Below are positions 37,368 through 45,460 of a stretch of 64,000 nt of DNA, one piece after another. Positions within the stretch are counted from its first letter, which is position 1; the number at the start of each line of letters is the position of its first letter. Source of the stretch: Streptomyces anulatus (lineage in GTDB: Bacteria; Actinomycetota; Actinomycetes; Streptomycetales; Streptomycetaceae); NCBI RefSeq assembly GCF_000721175.1, contig NZ_JOEZ01000016.1, positions 682,001 through 746,000 on the forward strand, given 5' to 3'. A program made the translations under genes and the position numbers. The notes beneath the pieces are model-generated. The model was not told where the DNA came from. It saw nothing but the letters and a program-made list of their open reading frames with translations, and did no database searches.

Positions 37368-37892
37368 ATGACGTCTTCATCGCCCGCGCCCGCACCTGTC
37401 TCCTGGGACGGCTTCGCCGCCGCCGAGCCCGACTTCGCCGACACCGTGCAACGCCGCTTCCGGCTCTACAAGCACCACGTCCTGGCCACCCTGAGGAAGG
37501 ACGGCTCGCCCCGGGTCACCGGCCTGGAGGCCGACTTCCGCTACGGCGAGCTGCTCCTCGGGATGATGCCGAACTCCCGCAAGGCCCTGGACCTGCGACG
37601 CGATCCGCGCTTCGCGCTCCAGGCCAACCCGGGCCCCGACGCCGAGATGAACGACGGCGATGTCCGCGTCAGCGGCCGGGCCGTGGAGATCACCGACCCG
37701 GAGGTGATCGCCCGCTTCATCAAGGACGCCACCCCGCCCGAGCCGTTCCACCTCTTCCGCGCGGAGCTGACCGAGGTGGTCCGCATCGGGCTCGACGGCG
37801 ACTTTCTGGTCATCCGATCCTGGCGCCCGGGTCAGCCACTGCGCACCGTGCGCCGCACCGGCGACGACGCTCCGGCGGTCGAAGCGTCCTGA
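37368..37892 (+). CDS. Pyridoxamine 5'-phosphate oxidase-like (split-barrel) protein
   Basis: The 174-residue protein has FRLYKHHVLATLRKDGSPRV, GELLLGMMPNSRKALDLRRD and FALQANP, the beta-barrel pattern of FMN- or F420-binding PNPOx-like proteins. True pyridoxine oxidase residues are not evident, so the reaction is unknown. Starts at 37338, 37359 and 37368 are in frame; none has a well-spaced ribosome site, so the N-terminus is uncertain. Its TGA stop lies in the CTGAG duplicated by miniature element B. Confidence 0.8.
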   Translation: MTSSSPAPAPVSWDGFAAAEPDFADTVQRRFRLYKHHVLATLRKDGSPRVTGLEADFRYGELLLGMMPNSRKALDLRRDPRFALQANPGPDAEMNDGDVRVSGRAVEITDPEVIARFIKDATPPEPFHLFRAELTEVVRIGLDGDFLVIRSWRPGQPLRTVRRTGDDAPAVEAS

Positions 37893-37893
37893 G

Positions 37894-38054
37894 AGCCTGT
37901 CGGGTGACCTCTGATCGGGCGGCCACGCCCTGGCACGCACGCTTCCGGCGTTGCCGAAATGCCCTGGTGGCTCCGCTACGAGGACCTCTCGGTGTCTGGG
38001 AATCGCACGCACCGGACCGCGTCCGCTTTCCGTTCGAAGGCCACCCGACAGGCT
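37894..38054 (-). mobile_element. Miniature inverted-repeat element, copy B
   Basis: The left end AGCCTGTCGGGTG (37894-37906) and right end CACCCGACAGGCT (38042-38054) are inverted repeats. The 161-bp element is flanked by a perfect 5-bp duplication CTGAG (37889-37893 and 38055-38059). Its interior is the reverse complement of copy A and nearly identical to it over the core. The left duplication holds the stop codon of the split-barrel gene, and the right end is 13 bp from the convergent ipdE2 stop. It has no coding capacity. Confidence 0.85.
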
Positions 38055-38067
38055 CTGAGCCGGGGCC

Positions 38068-39054
38068 TCAGCCCGCCAGCACCCGGGCCCGGCAGGCGGA
38101 CGGCGTCCCCCAGGCGTCCCGCAGCGGCCGGGCCCGGCGCAGCCACCACGCGAGGTCCAGCTCCTGCGTGTAGCCGACCGCCCCGTGCGACTGGAGCGCG
38201 GTGCGGGCCGCCGCGTACCCCGCCTCGCCCGCCGTCACCTTCGCCGCCGCGACCGCCGCCCCGGCCCCGGGCGATCGCCCGGCCAGCTCCACCGCCGCCC
38301 CGTACAGCAGCGGGCGCGCGAACTCCAGGCCGAGCAGGGTGTCCGCCAACCGGTGCTTGACCGCCTGGAACGAGCCGACGGGCACCCCGAACTGGGTGCG
38401 CTGCTTCACGTACGCCACCGTCGCCCGCAGCAGCTCCTCCCCGCAGCCCAGCGCCAGGGCCGCCGTCGCGAACGTGGCCCGGTCGGCGGCCGCCCGCGCC
38501 GACTCGCCCACCCTCGGCCCGGCCGCCATCACCTCGCCGCCCGCCGGCGGCCGGAACCGCCGCCGCGCCGGGTCGGCCGACGCCGAGAGCTCGCCGGGCC
38601 CCGGTGCGAGCCGCAGTTCGTCGCCGGTCACCGTGAACACCGCGTCGGCCGCGTCCGCGTCCAGGGCGTACGGGCCGTGCCCGTCCAGGACCAGTGACAC
38701 CACCGCCGTACCCGACGCGATCCCCGGCAGCCACTCCTCGGCCACCGCCCCGCCCGCCCCGCCCAGCAGCACCCCGGCCGCCAGGGTCTCCGCCACCGGG
38801 CCGGGCACCGCGTGCCGCCCCAGCTCGACGCAGGCGACGGCCAGCTCCACGGGGAGCGGCCCGAGACCCCCGTACGCCTCCGGGACCGCGAGCGCGAACA
38901 CCCCCGCGTCCGCGAGCCGCCCCCACAAAACCCGCCCCGGACCGTGATCCCCGGCGGCCCACGCCCGCAGGACCGACGGTGTGCCTGCCGCCGTCAGCAT
39001 CGCGTCCAGGGAGCGCCCGAACTCCCGCTGCTCGTCGTCGAGGAGGAAACGCAT
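38068..39054 (-). CDS. ipdE2: Acyl-CoA dehydrogenase, IpdE2-like subunit
   Basis: The 328-residue acyl-CoA dehydrogenase is shorter than the usual 380 or so. FLLDDEQREFGRSLDAML, FALAVPEAYGGLG, RTQFGVPVGSFQAVKHRLAD and QSHGAVGYTQELDL are the family landmarks. Its ATG shares one base with the stop of the larger homologue upstream. Such unequal adjacent pairs form the alpha2beta2 dehydrogenases of steroid-ring degradation (IpdE1/IpdE2, mycobacterial FadE31-33 type), acting on C/D-ring CoA intermediates. The exact subunit name is inferred from context. Confidence 0.75.
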   Translation of the reverse strand: MRFLLDDEQREFGRSLDAMLTAAGTPSVLRAWAAGDHGPGRVLWGRLADAGVFALAVPEAYGGLGPLPVELAVACVELGRHAVPGPVAETLAAGVLLGGAGGAVAEEWLPGIASGTAVVSLVLDGHGPYALDADAADAVFTVTGDELRLAPGPGELSASADPARRRFRPPAGGEVMAAGPRVGESARAAADRATFATAALALGCGEELLRATVAYVKQRTQFGVPVGSFQAVKHRLADTLLGLEFARPLLYGAAVELAGRSPGAGAAVAAAKVTAGEAGYAAARTALQSHGAVGYTQELDLAWWLRRARPLRDAWGTPSACRARVLAG

Positions 39055-40199
39055 CAGCGCCGTCCCTTCGGCAGGCCGAGCAGCCGCTCGGCGATGATGT
39101 CGCGCTGGATCTCGTTCGTCCCCGCGTAGATGGGCCCCGCCAGGGCGAAGACGTACCCCTGCGCCCACGCTCCGTCCGCCGCCTCCGCGTCCGGGCCCAG
39201 CAGGTCGAGCGCCGTCTCGTGCAGCGCGATGTCGTAATGCGACCAGAACACCTTGTTCAGGCTGGACTCGGGTCCCAGCGACGCCCCCGCCGCGAACCGG
39301 GAGGCGGAGGCGGCCGTGAACAGCTGGTACGCCCGCGCCCCGATCACCGCGTCCGCCACCCGGTCCCGCAGCGCCGTGTCCGCCGGGTCGCCCGCCTCCC
39401 GCCACAGCTCCGCCAGCCGGCCGGCGGCGGCCAGGAAACGGCCGGGGGAGCGGAGCGTGAGGCCCCGTTCGTCCCCGGTGGCCGACATCGCGATCCGCCA
39501 GCCCTGCCCCGGCTCCCCGATGACGTCCTCGTCCGGTACGAAGACCTCGTCGAGGAAGATCTCGGCGAACGCGGGCTTCCCGTCCAGCCGCCTGATCGGG
39601 CGGACCGTGACGCCCTCCGCCCTCAGGCCGAACATCAGGTACGTGAGCCCGTGATGCGGCTTCGCGGCCCCCGGGTCCGTACGGAAGACGCCGAACGCCC
39701 GGTCCGCGAACGCCGCCCGCGAGGACCACGTCTTCTGCCCCGACAGCAGCCAGCCGCCCTCCGCGCGCACCGCCCGCGAGCGCAGCGCCGCCAGGTCCGA
39801 CCCGGCCTCCGGCTCCGACCAGGCCTGCGCCCAGATCACCTCGCCGCTCGCCATCGACGGCAGCACCCGGGCCCGCTGCTCCGCCGTGCCGTGGGCGAGC
39901 AGGGTCGGGGCGAGGAGGCTGATCCCGTTCTGCGAGACCCGGCCCGGAGCGCCCGCCGCCCAGTACTCCTCCTCGAACGCCAGCCAGCCGAAGAGATCCG
40001 CGCCCCGGCCCCCGTACTCCTTCGGCCAGGAGACCGCCGACCACCGCCCGGTGTGCAGCAGCGCCTCCCACTCCCGGTGCGCGGCGAACCCCTCCCCGGT
40101 CTCCAGGGAGGGCAGCGGCCGGGCGGGTACGTGGTCCCGGAGCCAGGCCCGGGCTTCGGCCCGCAGCGCTTCGGTCCGTGCTGTCCGCGCCAGATCCAT
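39054..40199 (-). CDS. ipdE1: Acyl-CoA dehydrogenase, IpdE1-like subunit
   Basis: The 381-residue protein shows WPKEYGGRGA, QAWSEPEAGSDLAALRSRAV, GQKTWSSRA, DERGLTLRSPGRFL and IYAGTNEIQRDIIAERLLG. Where classical medium-chain enzymes carry the catalytic Glu in YEG, this reads YAG, as expected for steroid-type heteromeric dehydrogenases. ATG 40199 follows GAGAGG; the longer frame to 40256 would run through the operator. It is transcribed leftward from the KstR2-type operator shared with ipdF. The assignment as IpdE1 (FadE31-like) is by recalled similarity and gene order. Confidence 0.78.
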   Translation of the reverse strand: MDLARTARTEALRAEARAWLRDHVPARPLPSLETGEGFAAHREWEALLHTGRWSAVSWPKEYGGRGADLFGWLAFEEEYWAAGAPGRVSQNGISLLAPTLLAHGTAEQRARVLPSMASGEVIWAQAWSEPEAGSDLAALRSRAVRAEGGWLLSGQKTWSSRAAFADRAFGVFRTDPGAAKPHHGLTYLMFGLRAEGVTVRPIRRLDGKPAFAEIFLDEVFVPDEDVIGEPGQGWRIAMSATGDERGLTLRSPGRFLAAAGRLAELWREAGDPADTALRDRVADAVIGARAYQLFTAASASRFAAGASLGPESSLNKVFWSHYDIALHETALDLLGPDAEAADGAWAQGYVFALAGPIYAGTNEIQRDIIAERLLGLPKGRR

Positions 40200-40248
40200 G
40201 ACCGGCCCGCCTCTCCGCGTTGTCGGCGCCATCACCGCCCGCCCGTTC

Positions 40249-40268
40249 CCTAACAAGTGTTTGGTAGG
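40249..40268. promoter_or_regulatory. KstR2-type operator 1
   Basis: CCTAACAAGTGTTTGGTAGG is a near palindrome midway between the divergent ipdE1 and ipdF starts. Its core AACAAGTGTTTGGT (40252-40265) fits the published KstR2 motif AnCAAGnnCTTGnT at nine of ten fixed positions. It differs by one base from the inverted core at 49072-49085 in the other divergent promoter of the island. Confidence 0.75.
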
Positions 40269-40313
40269 CTAACGTACGACCCCTGCACCGTCGAGGAGCC
40301 GGGGGATCGGGCC

Positions 40314-41096
40314 ATGAACACACCGCCGTACCTGCCGGGACACGGACTGCTGGCCGGCCGCACCGCCGTCGTCACCGCCGCCGCCGGAGCCGGGATCGGC
40401 GGGGGGACCGCCCGCCGCTTCCTGGAGGAGGGCGCCCGCGTCGTGATCGGCGACGCCCACGCCCGCCGCCTCAAGGAGAGCGCCCACGCCCTCGCCGACG
40501 AGTTCGGCCCCGACCGGGTCACCCACCTCACCTGCGACGTCACCGACGAGGAGCAGGTGGGCGCCCTCTTCGCCCACGCCGAACACACCCACGGCGGCCT
40601 CGACATCGTCGTCAACAACGCGGGCCTCGGCGGCACCGCCGAACTCACCGACATGACCGACGACCAGTGGACGAGGATCCTCGACGTCACCCTGAACGGC
40701 ACCTTCCGCTGCGTCCGCGCCGCCCTGCGCTCCCTCAAGGCCGCCGGGACCGGAGGAGTCCTCGTCAACAACGCCTCCGTCGTCGGCTGGCGCGCCCAGC
40801 GCGGCCAGGCCCACTACGCCGCCGCCAAGGCCGGCGTCATGGCCCTCACCCGATGCGCCGCCGTCGAGGCCGCCGACTACGGCGTACGCGTCAACGCCGT
40901 CGCCCCCAGCCTCGCCATGCACCCCCACCTGGCCAAGGTCACCTCCACCGAACTCCTCGCCGAACTCACCGAGAAGGAGGCCTTCGGCCGGTACGCCGAA
41001 CCCTGGGAGGTCGCCAACGTGATCGTCTTCCTCGCGAGCGGCTACTCCTCGTACATGACCGGCGAGGTCGTCCCCGTCAGCAGCCAGCACGCGTGA
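40314..41096 (+). CDS. ipdF: Short-chain dehydrogenase IpdF (steroid C/D-ring pathway)
   Basis: The 260-residue SDR has a cofactor loop written TAAAGAGIG, NNAGLGG and the catalytic set Ser in NNASVVGW and Tyr-Lys in HYAAAKAG. TRCAAVEAADYGVRVNAVAP and YSSYMTGEVVPVSSQHA match my recall of mycobacterial IpdF (Rv3559c), which reduces 5-oxo-HIC-CoA. ATG 40314 lies 46 bp after the KstR2-type operator. It heads a unit with kstR2 and fadA6 (gaps of about 42 nt each). Confidence 0.82.
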   Translation: MNTPPYLPGHGLLAGRTAVVTAAAGAGIGGGTARRFLEEGARVVIGDAHARRLKESAHALADEFGPDRVTHLTCDVTDEEQVGALFAHAEHTHGGLDIVVNNAGLGGTAELTDMTDDQWTRILDVTLNGTFRCVRAALRSLKAAGTGGVLVNNASVVGWRAQRGQAHYAAAKAGVMALTRCAAVEAADYGVRVNAVAPSLAMHPHLAKVTSTELLAELTEKEAFGRYAEPWEVANVIVFLASGYSSYMTGEVVPVSSQHA

Positions 41097-41126
41097 ACGG
41101 ATGCGTGAACACACGGGCCTCGGGCG

Positions 41127-41132
41127 GACAAT
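41127..41132 (+). promoter_or_regulatory. -10 box GACAAT, leaderless start of kstR2
   Basis: GACAAT then GGCCGG (six bases) then the GTG at 41139. The regulator may thus have its own leaderless promoter, outside the control of the operator in front of ipdF. Confidence 0.5.
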
Positions 41133-41138
41133 GGCCGG

Positions 41139-41750
41139 GTGCCTACCAAGAAGAAGCCCCAGGTGACCCCCACGCCGGAGCGACGCCGTGAGCTGCTCGC
41201 CACCGCCGCCGGGGTCTTCGCCGCCCACGGATACAACGCCACCACCGTCCGCCGCATCGCCGACGAGGCCGGAATGCTCGCGGGCAGCCTCTACTACCAC
41301 TTCGATTCCAAGGAATCGATGGTCGACGAGATCCTCTCCACCTTCCTCGACGAACTCTGGCGGGGCTACGACGCGGTCCTGGCGGCCGGGCTCGGCCCCC
41401 GCGAGACCATCGAGGCCCTGGTCACCGAGTCCTTCCGGGAGATCGACCGGCACCGCCCCGCCGTCGCGATCTACCAGAAGGAGTCCAAGCACCTCGCCAC
41501 CCAGCCGCGCTTCGCCTACCTCGTCGACTCGCAGACGAAGTTCGAGAAGGCCTGGCTCGGCACCCTGGAGCGCGGCGTCGCCGAAGGCGTCTTCCGCGAC
41601 GACCTCGACATCCGCCTCACCTACCGCTTCGTCCGCGACACCGTCTGGGTCGCGGCCTCCTGGTACCGGCCCGGCGGACACCACAGCCCCGAAGAGATCG
41701 CCCGTCAGTACCTCTCGATGGTGCTCGACGGAATCGCCCTGCGTACGTAA
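41139..41750 (+). CDS. kstR2: TetR-family repressor KstR2
   Basis: The 203-residue regulator has an N-terminal HTH (RRRELLATAAGVFAAHGYNA, RRIADEAGMLAGSLYYHFDS) and a ligand domain with AIYQKESKHLATQPRFAYL, RFVRDTVWVAASWYRPGG and QYLSMVLDGI. These blocks match my recall of mycobacterial KstR2 (Rv3557c), which senses HIP-CoA and represses C/D-ring genes. The presence of two KstR2-type operators in the island supports the call. GTG 41139 is set by the upstream GACAAT box. Confidence 0.87.
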   Translation: MPTKKKPQVTPTPERRRELLATAAGVFAAHGYNATTVRRIADEAGMLAGSLYYHFDSKESMVDEILSTFLDELWRGYDAVLAAGLGPRETIEALVTESFREIDRHRPAVAIYQKESKHLATQPRFAYLVDSQTKFEKAWLGTLERGVAEGVFRDDLDIRLTYRFVRDTVWVAASWYRPGGHHSPEEIARQYLSMVLDGIALRT

Positions 41751-41791
41751 GCCCCCTCCGTCCACCCCGAGCGCACCGAGGAGCAGCAGCC

Positions 41792-42949
41792 ATGGCCGAG
41801 GCCTACATCGTCGAAGCGGTACGCACCCCCGTCGGGCGGCGCAAAGGAGGCCTCGGGGCCGTCCACCCCGCCGACCTCGGCGCGCACGTGCTCAAAGAGC
41901 TGATCGCCCGCTCCGGCGTCGATCCGGCGGCCGTCGAGGACGTCGTCTTCGGCTGCCTGGACACCGTCGGACCACAGGCCGGCGACATCGCCCGTACGTC
42001 ATGGCTGGCCGCCGGACTGCCCGAGGAGGTCCCCGGCGTCACCATCGACCGCCAGTGCGGCTCCTCCCAGCAGGCCCTCCACTTCGCGGCCCAGGGCGTG
42101 CTCTCCGGCACCCAGGACCTCGTCGTCGCGGGCGGCACCCAGAACATGACCCAGATCCCGATCGCCTTCGCATCCCGTCAGGCCGCCGAGCCCCTCGGCC
42201 TCACCCAGGGGCCGTACGCGGGCAGCGAGGGCTGGCGCGCCCGCTACGGCGACGCCCCCGTCAACCAGTTCCACGGCGCCGAGCTGATCGCCGGGAAGTG
42301 GGGCATCAGCCGCCGGGACATGGAGGAGTTCGCCCTCACCTCCCACCGGCGGGCGCTCCGCGCCATCGACGAGGGCCGCTTCGCCCGCGAGACCGTCGCG
42401 TACGGGGACGTCACCGCGGACGAGGGGCCGCGCCGCGACACCACCCTGGAGAAGATGGCCGGCCTGAAGCCCGTCATGGAGGGCGGCACCATCACCGCGG
42501 CCTGCTCCTCCCAGGTCTCCGACGGGGCCGCCGCCCTGCTCATCGCCTCGGAGCGGGCCGTCGCGCAGCACGGCCTCACCCCGCGGGCCCGCGTCCACCA
42601 CCTGTCCGTACGCGGGGAGGACCCGATCCGGATGCTCTCGGCCCCGATCCCGGCCACCGCGCACGCCCTGAAGAGGACCGGCCTGACCATCGACGCGATC
42701 GACCTCGTCGAGATCAACGAGGCGTTCGCCCCGGTCGTCCTCGCCTGGCTCAAGGAGACCGGCGCGGACCCCGGGCGGGTCAACGTCAACGGCGGGGCCA
42801 TCGCGCTGGGCCACCCGCTCGGCGCGACCGGCGCCCGGCTGATGACGACCCTGCTGCACGAACTGGAACGCACCGGCGGCCGTTACGGGCTCCAGACGAT
42901 GTGCGAGGGTGGCGGACAGGCCAACGTCACCATCGTCGAGCGGCTCTGA
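41792..42949 (+). CDS. fadA6: Thiolase FadA6 (steroid C/D-ring pathway)
   Basis: The 385-residue thiolase has the acylated Cys89 in DRQCGSSQQA, His341 in GHPLGATG and Cys371 in MCEGGGQA. NIDGCV-type loops are replaced by DTVGPQAGDIARTSWLAAGL, and SEGWRARYGD, QFHGAELIAGKWG and PVVLAWLKE match mycobacterial FadA6 as I recall it. That enzyme performs the last thiolytic step on the opened steroid D-ring product. It follows GAGGAG and is the last gene of the ipdF unit. Confidence 0.86.
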   Translation: MAEAYIVEAVRTPVGRRKGGLGAVHPADLGAHVLKELIARSGVDPAAVEDVVFGCLDTVGPQAGDIARTSWLAAGLPEEVPGVTIDRQCGSSQQALHFAAQGVLSGTQDLVVAGGTQNMTQIPIAFASRQAAEPLGLTQGPYAGSEGWRARYGDAPVNQFHGAELIAGKWGISRRDMEEFALTSHRRALRAIDEGRFARETVAYGDVTADEGPRRDTTLEKMAGLKPVMEGGTITAACSSQVSDGAAALLIASERAVAQHGLTPRARVHHLSVRGEDPIRMLSAPIPATAHALKRTGLTIDAIDLVEINEAFAPVVLAWLKETGADPGRVNVNGGAIALGHPLGATGARLMTTLLHELERTGGRYGLQTMCEGGGQANVTIVERL

Positions 42950-43108
42950 GGGGCCCGGGGTGTCGCGCTCCCGCACCGGGAAGCCACCCCGCGTACGCCC
43001 TCTGGTCAGCCAGGTTTTCCCTCCGGCGGTGTGGCGTGATCCGCCGCCGGAGGAGAGGACGTGCTAGGGTGTTTCCCGTTGCAGTTTTGGTACCCATGAA
43101 CTTTATGT

Positions 43109-43147
43109 GCGCCTGACGGGAATGCTTCCTCAGGCGCTTTATTGTTT
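43109..43147 (+). promoter_or_regulatory. Hairpin plus T-tract in cold-shock leader
   Basis: GCGCCTGA (43109-43116) pairs with TCAGGCGC (43130-43137), with an inner GGAA/TTCC helix, and is followed by TTTATTGTTTT. It lies about 90 nt before the start codon in an AT-rich leader that appears to start near 43070. It has the form of an intrinsic terminator, so it may attenuate the cold-shock gene or act as a temperature-sensitive structure. Confidence 0.65.
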
Positions 43148-43236
43148 TCCGGCTTTCTCCGGATGGGGCTCAATGCGGCGACTTGGAATCCGTGAAGTGC
43201 GGATTCTCGGCACTGCACCTCTTTTAGGAGAATGAC

Positions 43237-43440
43237 ATGGCTACTGGAACCGTGAAGTGGTTCAACTCGGAAAAGGGCTTCGGCTTCATCGAGCAGGACG
43301 GCGGCGGCGCCGACGTCTTCGCCCACTACTCCAACATCGCCACCTCGGGCTTCCGTGAGCTCCAGGAGGGCCAGAAGGTCTCCTTCGACGTCACGCAGGG
43401 CCAGAAGGGCCCGCAGGCGGAGAACATCGTCCCGGCCTGA
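43237..43440 (+). CDS. Cold-shock protein
   Basis: The 67-residue CspA-family single-strand nucleic-acid-binding protein is complete: [20 protein letters not shown] carries RNP1 (KGFGFI), and DVFAHYSNI carries RNP2 (VFAHY). It acts as an RNA chaperone. TTTAGGAG sits at ideal distance from the ATG. A long AT-rich leader with an attenuator-like hairpin precedes it, and a strong terminator follows it. A DEAD-box helicase, a common cold-response partner, is next. Confidence 0.96.
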   Translation: MATGTVKWFNSEKGFGFIEQDGGGADVFAHYSNIATSGFRELQEGQKVSFDVTQGQKGPQAENIVPA

Positions 43441-43462
43441 TCGCCGGACGCGTACCTCGCTG

Positions 43463-43499
43463 ACCGGGGCCCGCACCTTCACGGTGCGGGCCCCGGTTT
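43463..43499 (+). terminator. Cold-shock gene terminator
   Basis: ACCGGGGCCCGCACC (43463-43477) pairs perfectly with GGTGCGGGCCCCGGT (43483-43497) over TTCAC and ends in TTT. The 15-bp stem closes the cold-shock transcript. Confidence 0.88.
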
Positions 43500-43625
43500 G
43501 TGCTGTCCGAGCAACAACCCGTTTCGTGCGCACATCCTGGGGGCGCATCACAGACGGTCGGGCCGGCACATCGCAGCAAACCCACTCGGCAGTTGCCCAG
43601 GAATCCCCCAGGAGGGCAATTCCGT

Positions 43626-45257
43626 ATGACTCGCTCCGAACGCCAGGACCGCACCCCCCGCTCGCGACCGGCCCGAGGCCGTGGCCAGGGCACCGGCGCC
43701 CAGGCACCGTCGAACAGCCGGGGCGGCGCTCCCCGCGCCAAGGTCCAGGGCTCCAAGGCTCCGGCCCGCCGCCGCGCCACCCCGCCGCAGGGCGAGTTCG
43801 CCCTGCCGGAGACGGTGACCCCGGCACTGCCGTCCGTCGAGGCCTTCGCCGACCTGGACATGCCCGCCGCGCTGCTGAAGACCCTCGCCGCACAGGGCGT
43901 CACCGAGCCGTTCCCGATCCAGGGCGCGACCCTGCCGAACTCGCTGGCGGGCCGCGACATCCTCGGCCGCGGGCGCACCGGCTCCGGCAAGACCCTCGCC
44001 TTCGGCCTGGCGCTGCTGGCCCGTACCGCCGGCCGCCGCAGCGAGCCGCGCGCCCCGCTCGCCATGGTCCTCGTGCCCACGCGTGAGCTGGCCCAGCAGG
44101 TCACCGACGCCCTGACCCCGTACGCCACCGCGGTGAACCTGCGGATGGCCACGGTGGTCGGCGGCATGTCGATCACCAAGCAGTCCGCCACCCTGCGGCG
44201 CGGCGCCGAGGTGCTCGTCGCCACCCCGGGCCGGCTCAAGGACCTCATCGAGCGCGGCGACTGCAGGCTCGACGAGGTCTCCATCACCGTCCTCGACGAG
44301 GCCGACCAGATGGCCGACATGGGCTTCATGCCGCAGGTCGTCGCCCTGCTCAAGCAGGTCGAGGCGGGCGGGCAGCGGATGCTGTTCTCCGCGACCCTCG
44401 ACAAGAACATCGACCGGCTGGTGAAGATGTTCCTCACCGACCCGGTCGTGCACTCCGTCGACCCGTCCGCCGGTGCGGTCACCACGATGGAGCACCACGT
44501 GCTCCACGTCCTGGACGAGACCGACAAGAAGGCCGTCGCCACGAAGATCGCCGCCCGCGAGGGCCGGGTGATCATGTTCGTCGACACCAAGCGCGCCGCC
44601 GACCGGTTCGCCAAGCGGCTCCTCGCCAGCGGTGTACGGGCGGCCGCCCTGCACGGCGGGCGCTCGCAGCCGCAGCGCAACCGGACGCTCGACCAGTTCA
44701 AGACCGGGGAGGTCACCGCGCTCGTCGCGACGAACGTCGCGGCCCGCGGCATCCACGTCGACGACCTCGACCTGGTCGTCAACGTGGACCCGCCGACCGA
44801 CCACAAGGACTACCTCCACCGCGGCGGGCGTACGGCGCGCGCCGGGGAGTCCGGCAGCGTCGTCACGCTGGTGCTGCCCGAGGAGAAGCGCGAGATGACC
44901 CGGCTGATGCAGGACGCGGGCATCGCGCCGCGCACCACGCGGGTCACCTCCAGCGACGCGGAGCTGGGCCGGATCACGGGAGCCCGTGAGCCGTCGGGCA
45001 TCGCGATCGTCATCGAGGTCCCGCAGCCGACGCCGCCGAAGCAGCGGACGCGGTCGGGCGGTGCGGCGGGTTCCGGCTCCGGCAACGGGGGCGCGGTGCG
45101 GTCCGGCAGCCGGGGGCGGGGCCGGCGCGGGACCGGCGGGACCGGTGGTGCCGGTGGCGGTGCTCAGGGCGGGGGCGCGGCGCGCTCCGGCGGGGGTGCG
45201 CGCTCCGGCGGCGCCGGCCGCTCCGGCGCGCCTGCGCGGGGGCGTCGGGCCGCGTAA
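43626..45257 (+). CDS. DEAD-box RNA helicase
   Basis: The 543-residue helicase shows the Q motif region (PFPIQGATLPNSLAGRD), Walker A GRTGSGKT, PTRELAQQ, TPGRL, DEADQM, SAT, the second domain ARGIHVDDLDLV and HRGGRTARAG. The N-terminal 60 residues and C-terminal 100 are basic or Gly/Arg/Ser-rich and probably bind RNA. AGGAGG precedes the ATG. Directly downstream of a cold-shock gene, it likely unwinds structured mRNA or rRNA at low temperature. It is flanked at its 3' end by the repeat array. Confidence 0.95.
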   Translation: MTRSERQDRTPRSRPARGRGQGTGAQAPSNSRGGAPRAKVQGSKAPARRRATPPQGEFALPETVTPALPSVEAFADLDMPAALLKTLAAQGVTEPFPIQGATLPNSLAGRDILGRGRTGSGKTLAFGLALLARTAGRRSEPRAPLAMVLVPTRELAQQVTDALTPYATAVNLRMATVVGGMSITKQSATLRRGAEVLVATPGRLKDLIERGDCRLDEVSITVLDEADQMADMGFMPQVVALLKQVEAGGQRMLFSATLDKNIDRLVKMFLTDPVVHSVDPSAGAVTTMEHHVLHVLDETDKKAVATKIAAREGRVIMFVDTKRAADRFAKRLLASGVRAAALHGGRSQPQRNRTLDQFKTGEVTALVATNVAARGIHVDDLDLVVNVDPPTDHKDYLHRGGRTARAGESGSVVTLVLPEEKREMTRLMQDAGIAPRTTRVTSSDAELGRITGAREPSGIAIVIEVPQPTPPKQRTRSGGAAGSGSGNGGAVRSGSRGRGRRGTGGTGGAGGGAQGGGAARSGGGARSGGAGRSGAPARGRRAA

Positions 45258-45268
45258 GGTCCATCCCC

Positions 45269-45404
45269 GGCCGTCCGGCGATTCGAGGGCCGGCGCCACC
45301 TCTAGCCGTCCGGCGGTTACGGGTGGCGCCACCTCAAGCCGTCCGGCGGTTACGCAACGGGGCCACTTCAAGCCGTCCGGCGATTGAGGCCGGGGTCCGG
45401 GGCA
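45269..45404. repeat. Tandem 33-35 bp repeat array
   Basis: Four copies of (A/G)GCCGTCCGGCG(A/G)TT begin at 45269, 45304, 45337 and 45371. The spacers between them share (G)GGCGCCACCTCA-type sequence, so about 3.5 tandem units exist. The unit is the same as half of the intergenic repeat found inverted at 45461-45615. There is no coding potential and no cas gene. Confidence 0.85.
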
Positions 45405-45460
45405 GAGCCCCGAAAGCCCCGCCCCGGTCGCCGGGTGCGGGCCGATGCCGGCCGAGGCCT

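Noticed and set aside
42950..42998. Terminator after fadA6
   Set aside because: Only short, interrupted complementarity between GGGGTG and CACC-type stretches; not strong enough to call.
45269..45404. Possible CRISPR array
   Set aside because: Units are 33-35 bp tandem copies whose intervening sequence is itself similar, there are only four, and no cas gene is near. They match dispersed intergenic repeats.
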